NCBI GenBank assembly: GCA_964387025.1
Contig: CAYLUZ010000002.1
Location: forward strand, 124,001-188,000
DNA from: PNON01 sp964387025
Lineage (GTDB): Bacteria > Chloroflexota > Anaerolineae > Anaerolineales > Anaerolineaceae
Direction: 5' to 3'
Length of the DNA stretch: 64,000 bases
The position numbers were made by a program, and so were the translations under genes. Positions 25,698-33,481 of this stretch are shown here, one piece after another. Under the pieces are notes generated by a model that was given only the letters and a program-made list of their open reading frames with translations, had not been told where the DNA came from and searched no databases. Every line of letters begins with the position of its first letter. Position 1 is the first letter of the stretch.

Positions 25698-27154
25698 TCA
25701 GGCTCTCCCACCGTATACAATAAGGCGAAATTGGGTAGCCGCATTTTATTGATCGGAAAACCGGAAATTAGAATCACCTGTTGATCCTTTTCTTCTGGTG
25801 CAAATTTTATTATGGCATCATCGACGATTCTGATCATTGATTCCACGGTATCGGCATGCGGAACCAGTTGTGGTGTTACTCCCCAATACAAAGACATTTT
25901 ATGGTAAGAGGATTCCAATGGAGTAAATGCCAGAATAGCAACAGCCGGTTTTGCTTTTGACATTAATAATGCGGTTCGACCTGAATGGGTGAATACAGCA
26001 ATCGATGAGACATTTCGATCTTGAGCTAATTCGCGGGCAGCCCTAGTCATAGCCACAGCATCATCTGTACTGTCCATTTGTGGCAGATCAGTGCAAATGG
26101 TCCAGTCCGAATAATTCAATTCGGCTTCCTTTACGATGGAATCCATGACTTTAATGCTCTCAATCGGGTAGCTGCCACTGGCTGTCTCTCCAGACAACAT
26201 CACTGCATCTGTCCCATCAAATATTGCGTTAGCGACATCTGTTGCTTCCGCCCTGGTCGGCCGTGGATTATGGATCATGGAATCCAACATCTGAGTGGCG
26301 GTGATCACTGGCTTTGAATAAATATTGGCTTCCCTGATGATCTTCTTTTGCGCAATCGGTACATAGGCGGGAGATAATTCCACTCCGAGATCGCCTCGCG
26401 CAACCATAACTCCATCCGCAGCTTTAATGATTGAAGTGAGATTCTCCAATGCTTCTGGCCGCTCCAGTTTTGCAATTATTGGAATACCTGTTAAATTAGG
26501 TGCATACTGCGAAACTTCATTACGCACAGTCAGGATATCATCAACAGTTCGAACAAACGAAACTGCTATCATATCTACCCCATTGTCCAGGCCAAAATGC
26601 AGATCAAGTCGATCCTTTTCTGTAAACCCGGGAATATCCAGTTGTACACCGGGTAGATTGAATCCTTTATGAGAAGAGAGTTTTCCACCTAAATTTACCA
26701 TCACTGTTACGTGATCAGCGTTAATCTGCTTCAGACAGAACTCAATATTCCCGTCATCCAATAATATCTTCATACCAACTTTTAGTTGCCTGAGAAGGTC
26801 GGGAATGGGAATGTAAATCCATTGATTTATATTTTCAGGCAAAGGCTTGACAGCATCAATGGTCTTAGAAAAATATACATCCAGCAATTGACCGGTGGAA
26901 ATATCCATGGAATTACCAGGAATTTCACCGATCCGGACCTTGGGACCTTGAAGATCCTGCAGGATCGCAATTGCCTTTCCCTTATCTTTGGAAACCTGGC
27001 GTATCATTTTTATCGACCTTAAATGATTTTCGTAAGATCCGTGTGAGAAATTTAACCTAGCTACATCCAGGCCGGCGTCCACCATGGATGAAAATATCTT
27101 CTCATCCTGAGATGAGGGACCAACAGTAGCAACTATCTTCGCTTTTCGATTCAT
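25694..27154 (-). CDS. pyk: Pyruvate kinase
   Basis: A 486-residue glycolytic enzyme converting phosphoenolpyruvate and ADP to pyruvate and ATP. It starts MNRKAKIVATVGPSSQ and shows ARLNFSHGSYE, the catalytic lysine and MVARGDLGVEL metal region, and KPVITATQMLDSM near residue 280. The C-terminal regulatory domain has VFTHSGRTALLMSKAKP and is of normal length, without the extra PEP-utiliser domain found in some bacteria. It starts three bases after the CoA-transferase stop, making it the last gene of the long minus-strand run. Confidence 0.97.
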   Translation of the reverse strand: MNRKAKIVATVGPSSQDEKIFSSMVDAGLDVARLNFSHGSYENHLRSIKMIRQVSKDKGKAIAILQDLQGPKVRIGEIPGNSMDISTGQLLDVYFSKTIDAVKPLPENINQWIYIPIPDLLRQLKVGMKILLDDGNIEFCLKQINADHVTVMVNLGGKLSSHKGFNLPGVQLDIPGFTEKDRLDLHFGLDNGVDMIAVSFVRTVDDILTVRNEVSQYAPNLTGIPIIAKLERPEALENLTSIIKAADGVMVARGDLGVELSPAYVPIAQKKIIREANIYSKPVITATQMLDSMIHNPRPTRAEATDVANAIFDGTDAVMLSGETASGSYPIESIKVMDSIVKEAELNYSDWTICTDLPQMDSTDDAVAMTRAARELAQDRNVSSIAVFTHSGRTALLMSKAKPAVAILAFTPLESSYHKMSLYWGVTPQLVPHADTVESMIRIVDDAIIKFAPEEKDQQVILISGFPINKMRLPNFALLYTVGEPD

Positions 27155-27157
27155 AGG

Positions 27158-28468
27158 TTAAATATAATTCAGTTTTCCAGCTTGTAGTAGTAAATCCGAC
27201 CTGAAATCCGGATGAGCGATTGAAATGAGTGCGCGAGCCCGTTGACGGATACTCTTCCCGTATAGATCGACCATACCATATTCTGTAGCGATATAGTGGA
27301 CATGGTTACGTGAAGTGACAACACCAGCACCCGCTTTTAACATGGGAACTATTTTGGATATTGTACTTCCCGAGGATAACAAGGCAGAACTTGGCAAAGC
27401 AATAACAGGTAATCCACCCTCGGAGAGGGATGCCCCATAAATGAAATCCATTTGGCCACCTACGCCGCTGTAAAATTTTGGTCCAATCGAATCGGCACAT
27501 ACCTGGCCGGTGAGATCGATTTCGATGGCAGAATTTATGGCAACCATATTTTTGTTTTTTGCCACAACAAAGGGGTTATTAACATACTCAGTCGGCAGTA
27601 ACTCGATCAGTGGATTATTATCCACCCAGTGGTATAGATCCAGGGAACCGATAATGAACCCGGCAACGATCTTACCTTTATGGATGGTTTTCTTATTATT
27701 CGTCACGATACCCAGGTTGACGAGTTCCATTATTCCATCTGAAAACAGTTCCGAATGGACTCCCAGGTCTTTTTTATGTCGGAGAAATTTGAGAACTGCC
27801 TCTGGAATTCCGCCGATTCCGAGCTGTAAGGTAGCACCATCAGGAATTCTTTCTGCGATATATTCAGCGATTTTTCCGACAATATCATCCCCGCAATCAT
27901 TTTTCATTGGAAGCTCGGCCAGTGGGTAATCCACTTCCACAATATAATCGAGGTCGTCGATATGAATGAGTGTATCACCCAAAGTGCGTGGCATCTGCTG
28001 ATTCACTTCCGCTATTATGATTTTGGCAGATTCTGCCGAGGTTTTGGTCAAACCGGCTTCAATTCCAAAAGTACAGAAACCATTTTCATCTGGTGGGGAA
28101 AGATGGACCAGGGCAGCATCCAATGGTAATATTCCATTTTTAAATAGCAGTGGGAGTTCTGATAACAGCACCGGGGTATAATCTGCCCGCCCTTCCTGGA
28201 CCGCCTTTCGGACATTGTGGCTGATGAACAATGAGTTCACCCGCAGATGACCTTCCATCTGCGGGTGAACGTAGTCTGAACTTCCAACTGTTAGTGGCTG
28301 GCAAATTTCAACATTCTGTAATTCTGGGGCGTATTCCACCAGCGCTTGAATCAGAACCTGGGGAACCGAACAGTTCCCGGTAAGATAAACTCTTTGATTT
28401 GATCTTATTGAACGGACAGCTGTTGCAGCGTCTACGATCTTGGATTGGTAACTTTCTTTCCAGGTCAT
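27158..28468 (-). CDS. Acetyl-CoA hydrolase/transferase family CoA-transferase
   Basis: A 436-residue class I CoA-transferase of the 4-hydroxybutyrate/acetate CoA-transferase and acetyl-CoA hydrolase group. N-terminal features are VYLTGNCSVPQVLIQAL and a VEICQPLTVG strand; LSPPDENGFCTFGIEAG (about 125-141) and the glycine-rich LQLGIGGIPEAVL and SDGIMELV segments are typical. The reaction would move CoA between acetyl-CoA and a carboxylic acid, for example to conserve energy at the end of a fermentation. The acceptor cannot be deduced. It lies between ornithine aminotransferase and pyruvate kinase. Confidence 0.88.
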   Translation of the reverse strand: MTWKESYQSKIVDAATAVRSIRSNQRVYLTGNCSVPQVLIQALVEYAPELQNVEICQPLTVGSSDYVHPQMEGHLRVNSLFISHNVRKAVQEGRADYTPVLLSELPLLFKNGILPLDAALVHLSPPDENGFCTFGIEAGLTKTSAESAKIIIAEVNQQMPRTLGDTLIHIDDLDYIVEVDYPLAELPMKNDCGDDIVGKIAEYIAERIPDGATLQLGIGGIPEAVLKFLRHKKDLGVHSELFSDGIMELVNLGIVTNNKKTIHKGKIVAGFIIGSLDLYHWVDNNPLIELLPTEYVNNPFVVAKNKNMVAINSAIEIDLTGQVCADSIGPKFYSGVGGQMDFIYGASLSEGGLPVIALPSSALLSSGSTISKIVPMLKAGAGVVTSRNHVHYIATEYGMVDLYGKSIRQRARALISIAHPDFRSDLLLQAGKLNYI

Positions 28469-28495
28469 TAAGCAGAGTCCTCAATGATTTATTTT

Positions 28496-29698
28496 TTATT
28501 TCATCGTGAGGACTTCACGAATAAATGGCAATGCCCAATTAATCGTGGCTTTATCAATCACCAGAGGTGGTGCAAATCGAATCACCCGTTCGTGAGTTTC
28601 TTTTGCCAGAATACCTTTCTTTTCCAGGGCTTCACAAAATCTTCTGGCGCCTCCGGCTTCCGGCTGTAATTCAACTCCGATTAATAGTCCTTTGCCGCGT
28701 ACTTCTTTAATATTCGGGCTGTTGATCTCACTTAACTGTTCAATGAAATACTCACCCAGCTTGTCTGCGTTCTCAATTAGTTTTTCATCCACTATCACTT
28801 TCAGTGCTTCTCTGGCCACTGCAGCAGCCAAAGGGTTACCACCAAAGGTGGACCCGTGTTCCCCGGGGGTGAAGAGGGACAGGATTTCCCGATCTGCCAA
28901 TACTGCAGAAATTGGATAAAATCCGCCACCTAAAGCTTTGCCGATCGTGATGATATCCGGACGAACACCCTCGTGGTCACAAGCGAATACCTTCCCGGTT
29001 CGTCCCAGCCCGGTTTGGATCTCATCTGCCATGAAAAGGACATTGTTCTTTTTGCATAATTCGCTGACTTTTTTCAGGTAGCCAGTCGATGGAATAATGA
29101 CTCCAGCTTCTCCCTGGATTGGTTCAATAAATACTGCAGCTGTATTTGAGTTGATCGCTTTTGCAATCGCATCTGCGTCGCCATAGGGTACAGTAACAAA
29201 TCCTGCTGTAAATGGCCCAAAGTCGTCTTTGTAGAGTGGTTCAGTGGAAAATGAGATGGTTGAAATGGTGCGTCCATGGAAGTTGCCAGTTGCTGTAATG
29301 ATCTCTGCTTTGTACTTTGGAACTTTCTTAACCTTATATGCCCATTTTCGCGCCAATTTTAATGCGGTTTCAACAGCCTCGGCACCCGAATTCATCGGGA
29401 GTGACATTTCGTAGCCGGTGAACTCGGAGAGTTCCTTATAAAAAAAAGGGAGTTGGTCATTGCGGAATGCCCTGGAGGTCAGTGTGACTTTTTTTGCCTG
29501 GTCAATTAAAGCTTTAAGAATTCTGGGGTGGACATGACCCTGATTGATCGCAGAATATGCACTCAAACAATCCAAGTATTTGTTTCCTTCAACATCATAA
29601 ACCCAAACTCCCTCCCCGCGGGTAATGACGACATCGAGTGGGTGATAGTTATGGGCACCATACTTTTCTTCAATTTCAATATATTCACTGGTTTTCAT
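28496..29698 (-). CDS. rocD: Ornithine--oxo-acid aminotransferase
   Basis: A 400-residue class III PLP aminotransferase of normal length. The N-terminus EKYGAHNYHPLDVVITRGEG is characteristic of ornithine aminotransferase, which gives glutamate-5-semialdehyde from ornithine. The PLP lysine is in TIGKALGGGFYP near 253, after MADEIQTGLGRTG. It starts one base after the stop of the ornithine carbamoyltransferase gene, so the pair share a message. Together they suggest ornithine interconversion. No arginine deiminase or carbamate kinase gene accompanies them in the window. Confidence 0.93.
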   Translation of the reverse strand: MKTSEYIEIEEKYGAHNYHPLDVVITRGEGVWVYDVEGNKYLDCLSAYSAINQGHVHPRILKALIDQAKKVTLTSRAFRNDQLPFFYKELSEFTGYEMSLPMNSGAEAVETALKLARKWAYKVKKVPKYKAEIITATGNFHGRTISTISFSTEPLYKDDFGPFTAGFVTVPYGDADAIAKAINSNTAAVFIEPIQGEAGVIIPSTGYLKKVSELCKKNNVLFMADEIQTGLGRTGKVFACDHEGVRPDIITIGKALGGGFYPISAVLADREILSLFTPGEHGSTFGGNPLAAAVAREALKVIVDEKLIENADKLGEYFIEQLSEINSPNIKEVRGKGLLIGVELQPEAGGARRFCEALEKKGILAKETHERVIRFAPPLVIDKATINWALPFIREVLTMK

Positions 29699-29699
29699 T

Positions 29700-30626
29700 T
29701 TAGTTTGCTCCTAAAAGGTAAGCAACTACTGCTTTTTGCGCGTGCATCCGGTTATGTGCCTGTGGGAATAACCGGCTATGAGCGCCATCCGCAACCGCAT
29801 CAGTTAATTCCTGTCCGCGGTGCGCTGGCAAACAATGCAGTACGATAACTTTTTTATCTGCTTCTTTCACCAGAGCTTCGTTGACCTGGTAAGGAGGAAA
29901 TACCTGTTCACGTTTTTTCGTTTCAGCTTCCTGTCCCATACTTGTCCAGGTATCCGTATAAATTACCTGTGCATTTTTTACTGCTACATGTGGATCTCGT
30001 AGTAAATTGATTTTAGTGCCAGTTCGGGTGGAGATTTTCTTGCCAATTTCCAAAGCCTTGGGATCAAGATCATAACCTTCAGGAGAAGCAAGTGTAAAGT
30101 TGGCTCCTAAAGATAAACATACATGCATTAAAGAGACTGCCACATTGTTTCCATCACCGATGAAGGTCACGTTCAAACCTTTTAGGTTTCCAAATTCTTC
30201 ATAAATCGTCAGTGCATCTGCCATCCCCTGGCATGGATGGTTATAATCACTGAGCCCATTAACGACTGGGACACTGCACCATTTTGCAAGTTCCAAAACG
30301 TGGGCATGTTCAAACACCCTGGCCATGACGATCTCGATGTAACCACTCAATACCCTGGCAACATCAGCAATCGACTCTCGCTGCCCTAATCCGATCTCGC
30401 TTGGAGAAAGATACAAGGCATCTCCACCCAGATGGCGCATGGCCATATCAAAAGATACCCGGGTTCGTAATGATGGTTTCTGGAAGATCATGGCCATCGT
30501 CTTTCCTTTGAGAATGGGCCGATTTTCACCTGTTGATCGTTCTTTTTTTAACTGAACAGCCAGATCAAGCAGCATTTGAATTTCATCTGACGAATAATCA
30601 GATATGGCAAGGAAGTCTTTTTTCAT
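29700..30626 (-). CDS. argF: Ornithine carbamoyltransferase
   Basis: A 308-residue enzyme forming citrulline from ornithine and carbamoyl phosphate, or the reverse. The carbamoyl-phosphate motif is QKPSLRTRVSFD, the canonical STRTR being LRTR here; HPCQGMADALT and the ornithine-loop SMGQE and HCLPAHRG motifs are intact. The SMG and HCLP motifs argue against the related YgeW/aspartate-type transferases sometimes found in purine-degradation clusters. The start follows CAGGAGCATAA. An 88-base gap upstream with a possible promoter means this gene and the three after it may be a separate unit. Confidence 0.94.
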   Translation of the reverse strand: MKKDFLAISDYSSDEIQMLLDLAVQLKKERSTGENRPILKGKTMAMIFQKPSLRTRVSFDMAMRHLGGDALYLSPSEIGLGQRESIADVARVLSGYIEIVMARVFEHAHVLELAKWCSVPVVNGLSDYNHPCQGMADALTIYEEFGNLKGLNVTFIGDGNNVAVSLMHVCLSLGANFTLASPEGYDLDPKALEIGKKISTRTGTKINLLRDPHVAVKNAQVIYTDTWTSMGQEAETKKREQVFPPYQVNEALVKEADKKVIVLHCLPAHRGQELTDAVADGAHSRLFPQAHNRMHAQKAVVAYLLGAN

Positions 30627-30665
30627 TTATGCTCCTGTATGGTGTTTTTTTTGTATAACAATCGA

Positions 30666-30693
30666 AGTATATCACATCAGAAGATGGATGGAA
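30666..30693 (-). promoter_or_regulatory. Possible internal promoter before argF
   Basis: On the minus strand TTCCAT and TATACT are 16 bases apart, 40 bases before the argF start, in the only sizeable gap of the long minus-strand run. It could let the ornithine genes be expressed independently. Confidence 0.35.
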
Positions 30694-30714
30694 CCGGGTG
30701 CAGGGGGAGGCAAC

Positions 30715-31332
30715 CTAGTCTATTCCATTCATACTTTTTTGTTTTGCATAGTCTTCCGGAGTATCCAGATCTGCCAGGATGGTCGCTGTTTCTACGACCA
30801 CATATTGAATTTCGTGCTCGTTGATCCTGATGAAATCCCGCAAGGTTTGATGCGAATCAAGGGTGGTCAGGTTACCCCATAATCTTGCAGGTATCACCCA
30901 GGGATGCCCGCGATGCATTTGATAACTGGGAATACATAATGAAACCGGATTCTGATTCCATTCATCCACGAGTAATTTGACTGTTGTTTCCAATATTTGC
31001 GGCTGATCAGCTAGGACCATTAGAATAGCATCCACCCTATTCTGCAATGCATTCAACCCTGTACACAAAGAGGTGACCATATTTCCATCAGCAAAATCGG
31101 GGTTGTAAATGATCTGTACCGGTTTTGATTTGAGAGTTGATGCAATTTGTTCTGCATCCCGTCCGGTCACAACGACAATCTCAGCAATTTTGGAGAGCAT
31201 AAGAGTATCGACAACCGTTTCGATCACTGTCTTTCCCTTCCAGGGAAGAAGCAGCTTCTGCACTCCCATGCGGCTCGATAATCCAGCAGCAAGGACAACA
31301 GCACCAATTCTCAATGGTTTAGCAGACAGCAT
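30715..31332 (-). CDS. mocA: MocA-like molybdenum cofactor nucleotidyltransferase
   Basis: A 205-residue NTP-transferase of the MobA/MocA fold. The N-terminal nucleotide loop is VVLAAGLSSRMGVQKLLLPW, and the metal aspartate lies in LADQP near residue 100. MocA enzymes transfer CMP from CTP to molybdopterin to make the cytosine dinucleotide cofactor of xanthine dehydrogenase-type enzymes. It overlaps the upstream YqeC-MocA fusion gene by 14 bases. Having a second, divergent copy next door suggests distinct roles for the two, for example different cofactor forms; that is inference. Confidence 0.85.
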   Translation of the reverse strand: MLSAKPLRIGAVVLAAGLSSRMGVQKLLLPWKGKTVIETVVDTLMLSKIAEIVVVTGRDAEQIASTLKSKPVQIIYNPDFADGNMVTSLCTGLNALQNRVDAILMVLADQPQILETTVKLLVDEWNQNPVSLCIPSYQMHRGHPWVIPARLWGNLTTLDSHQTLRDFIRINEHEIQYVVVETATILADLDTPEDYAKQKSMNGID

Positions 31333-32665
31333 GGATGCACCTTTCCAGGTCTTCAGGGGTATCTAAATCCATCAATAACCTCGTGTCCAACCATGGTAGC
31401 CAGGCATGCTCAAAATGACCCATGATCGACCTGCCACCGGTATCACCTTCCAAAAATAATAATTCATCAAAGGTTATCCGGTCAAATAATACCGGATTGG
31501 AGCGTTGATCATCAACCATCGGAGCAATAATTGGCACCATGCTTGTTATGTATTGGTCCTTCAGTTTTTCCAATAATTCCAATGAGACAAATGGTTGGTC
31601 TACCAACATAAATATGGCTGCTCCACACCTGTCTCCCAATTGCTTCAATCCAGCTCGGATGGAAGAGCTTTGCCCGGATTTCCATTCTGAATTTTCCACT
31701 ATCTCGATATTCATCCCTGCCAATTTGGGAAAGACCTTGTCTGAATGATATCCTGTTACAACGATCACAGGGTTGAACCCTGCAATTGTAGCTGTCTTTA
31801 CTGCCCTTTCAATAAGAGTTTCTCCATGAAATTTTACAAGTGGTTTGGGTTTTCCTTCCATCCGCGACGATCCACCTGCTGCAAGGATAATCGCTGCTAT
31901 ATTCTCGACCCTGGCAAAGACGACCGGTTCCAAATGTTGATATCCAATAGCAGTTATGATTATTTGATCGTACTTATCTACACAATAATTGGCTATGCGC
32001 ATTATATCTGGAATCAATTTAACGTCTCCCGCCTGGTTCAATACCAGGATCCGCTTCGCCTTTTCTGGAATTCCTTTCAAGCCGCCTTTCGAATGACAAA
32101 GGACACTTCCTAATCCTTCAACTGTAATAACTTCCCCTTCTTTCATTTTTCCCAGCTTGCCAAACACTTCCGGCCGGAAGACGGTATCGGAACTCAATGG
32201 CTTTCCTAACACTGACATGCCTGCTAATACTATAACTGCATCCACCCATTTAGGGATCACTGGCTCGTGCTCCGCCGGTGCCTTCAATGGCAGCATCCGT
32301 GCCCCATCAGCTTCTATGAGGATCGAAAAGTGGTGTTCGATGGATCGCTCGTAAAGAAAATTGATATTCTCAGGTGATAATCCATCCAGTCTGTGGCCAT
32401 CGATCACTGGACCTGTGATGCTAACAATTTTTGGTAAGTTTCCCCAATCAATTTGTACTAAATCTGATGTAGATGAGGCAAAGAATTTTTGTTCAGCTTT
32501 TTCGATCTGGTCCAATCCAAGGTGAGTGGTCGTGGTAATAACTACATTTTCCGTGAAACTATCTGCCAACCGCCAGATGGTGGATGTCTTACCACCTGCC
32601 CCTACAACCGCTATTCGGCATGGTTCGTGGAGCCGCATGATCTCATGCAGTTTCATTGCAGCCAC
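31319..32665 (-). CDS. YqeC-MocA fusion, selenium-dependent molybdenum hydroxylase accessory protein
   Basis: A 448-residue two-domain protein. Residues about 8-245 match YqeC: a P-loop-like VVGAGGKTSTIWRLAD, TTTTHLG, IEADGARMLPLKAP, and VLNQAGD. YqeC is a marker of selenium-dependent molybdenum hydroxylases with unproven chemistry. Residues about 255-448 are a MocA-type nucleotidyltransferase (IILAAGGSSRMEGKPKPLV, then MLVDQPF) that would make molybdopterin cytosine dinucleotide. YqeC and MocA are usually separate proteins, so the fusion ties the two steps together. It overlaps yqeB upstream and the second mocA downstream. Confidence 0.88.
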   Translation of the reverse strand: MAAMKLHEIMRLHEPCRIAVVGAGGKTSTIWRLADSFTENVVITTTTHLGLDQIEKAEQKFFASSTSDLVQIDWGNLPKIVSITGPVIDGHRLDGLSPENINFLYERSIEHHFSILIEADGARMLPLKAPAEHEPVIPKWVDAVIVLAGMSVLGKPLSSDTVFRPEVFGKLGKMKEGEVITVEGLGSVLCHSKGGLKGIPEKAKRILVLNQAGDVKLIPDIMRIANYCVDKYDQIIITAIGYQHLEPVVFARVENIAAIILAAGGSSRMEGKPKPLVKFHGETLIERAVKTATIAGFNPVIVVTGYHSDKVFPKLAGMNIEIVENSEWKSGQSSSIRAGLKQLGDRCGAAIFMLVDQPFVSLELLEKLKDQYITSMVPIIAPMVDDQRSNPVLFDRITFDELLFLEGDTGGRSIMGHFEHAWLPWLDTRLLMDLDTPEDLERCIHAVC

Positions 32666-33475
32666 ACAATAATTTCTCTCTTAACTCCTGATCTGATAGT
32701 AATGCTTCAAGAACTCCTCCACCGATAGCCAAAGATTTTTCAGAGATCATCCTGGCCAGTTCCGGGTTATTCCGTGGATCAAGATCACCAATTTTCATTC
32801 CCGACCTAACGCTGCTTCCGTTCCGCAATAAACCCCGAACAATACCGGTAAACTTCGCCTTAATTGGATTGCCTTCAACTTCTCCAATAAGTTGACCAGC
32901 CTTCACTTGGTCGGGAATTGAAGTAAAAGTTTTCAAAATCCCATCCGCAGGTGCTCGTAAAACCCGGTCATTTGAATACTGATTGACTTGTTCAGGTATG
33001 CCAGTATCTGGTTCGGTTGCTCCAAACCAGATCACCCGTCCCATTTTTGGCCCTCGATTGGTTTCAATAACTGCCCGACAGTCTTTGCCGGCATAAAACC
33101 CGGGTCCCAACCCGATGACAATTGTCGATAGTTTTGAGAGACTGTTGTCAGCTTTTTTCAGCATTCTACCATCTACAACGACTACCGGATGCATTTGTTG
33201 GGTGAGATTTAGGTCCGGATCAACCATCACAGGAATTTCATTCGCCGCCATGATTTGCCAGGCATCCTCACTATTTTTTGCCCGCCTGGCAGTCACTCCC
33301 TCAACAGCAAGAGTACCTTCATGGATGGCGGAAGAAAAACAAACCAGTCGGCGGACACTCAGGGGTTCCGGTAATTCAGATATCAGGCATGCGATGCCAC
33401 AGCGCATTAGTTTATAAGCTACTCCGCTGGCAAGATCTCCGCCCCCGCGAATCAGAACAAAAGATTTGACACCAT
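32643..33475 (-). CDS. yqeB: YqeB, selenium-dependent molybdenum hydroxylase accessory protein, with 5' frame problem
   Basis: This is the EF2563/YqeB family: an XdhC-like N-terminal half, with PEPLSVRRLVCFSSAIHEG and a VIGLGPGFYAGKDC strand, and a C-terminal carrier-like half (APADGILKTF, VKAGQLIGEVEG). The first ATG in the main frame is at 33407, but family members begin about 23 residues earlier and that segment is encoded here (VLIRGGGDLASGVAYKLM just upstream). No ATG, GTG or TTG opens it. An ATG at 33475 is in the wrong frame and reaches TGA after seven codons. One extra A in the AAA run at about 33465-33467 would give a normal start. So this is a frameshift, a sequencing error or a rare start codon. 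Main frame ends at 32643. Confidence 0.8.
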
Positions 33476-33481
33476 CTGTGA

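Noticed and set aside
29700..30626. YgeW-type carbamoyltransferase of purine-degradation clusters
   Set aside because: SMGQE and HCLPAHRG motifs identify an ornithine carbamoyltransferase.
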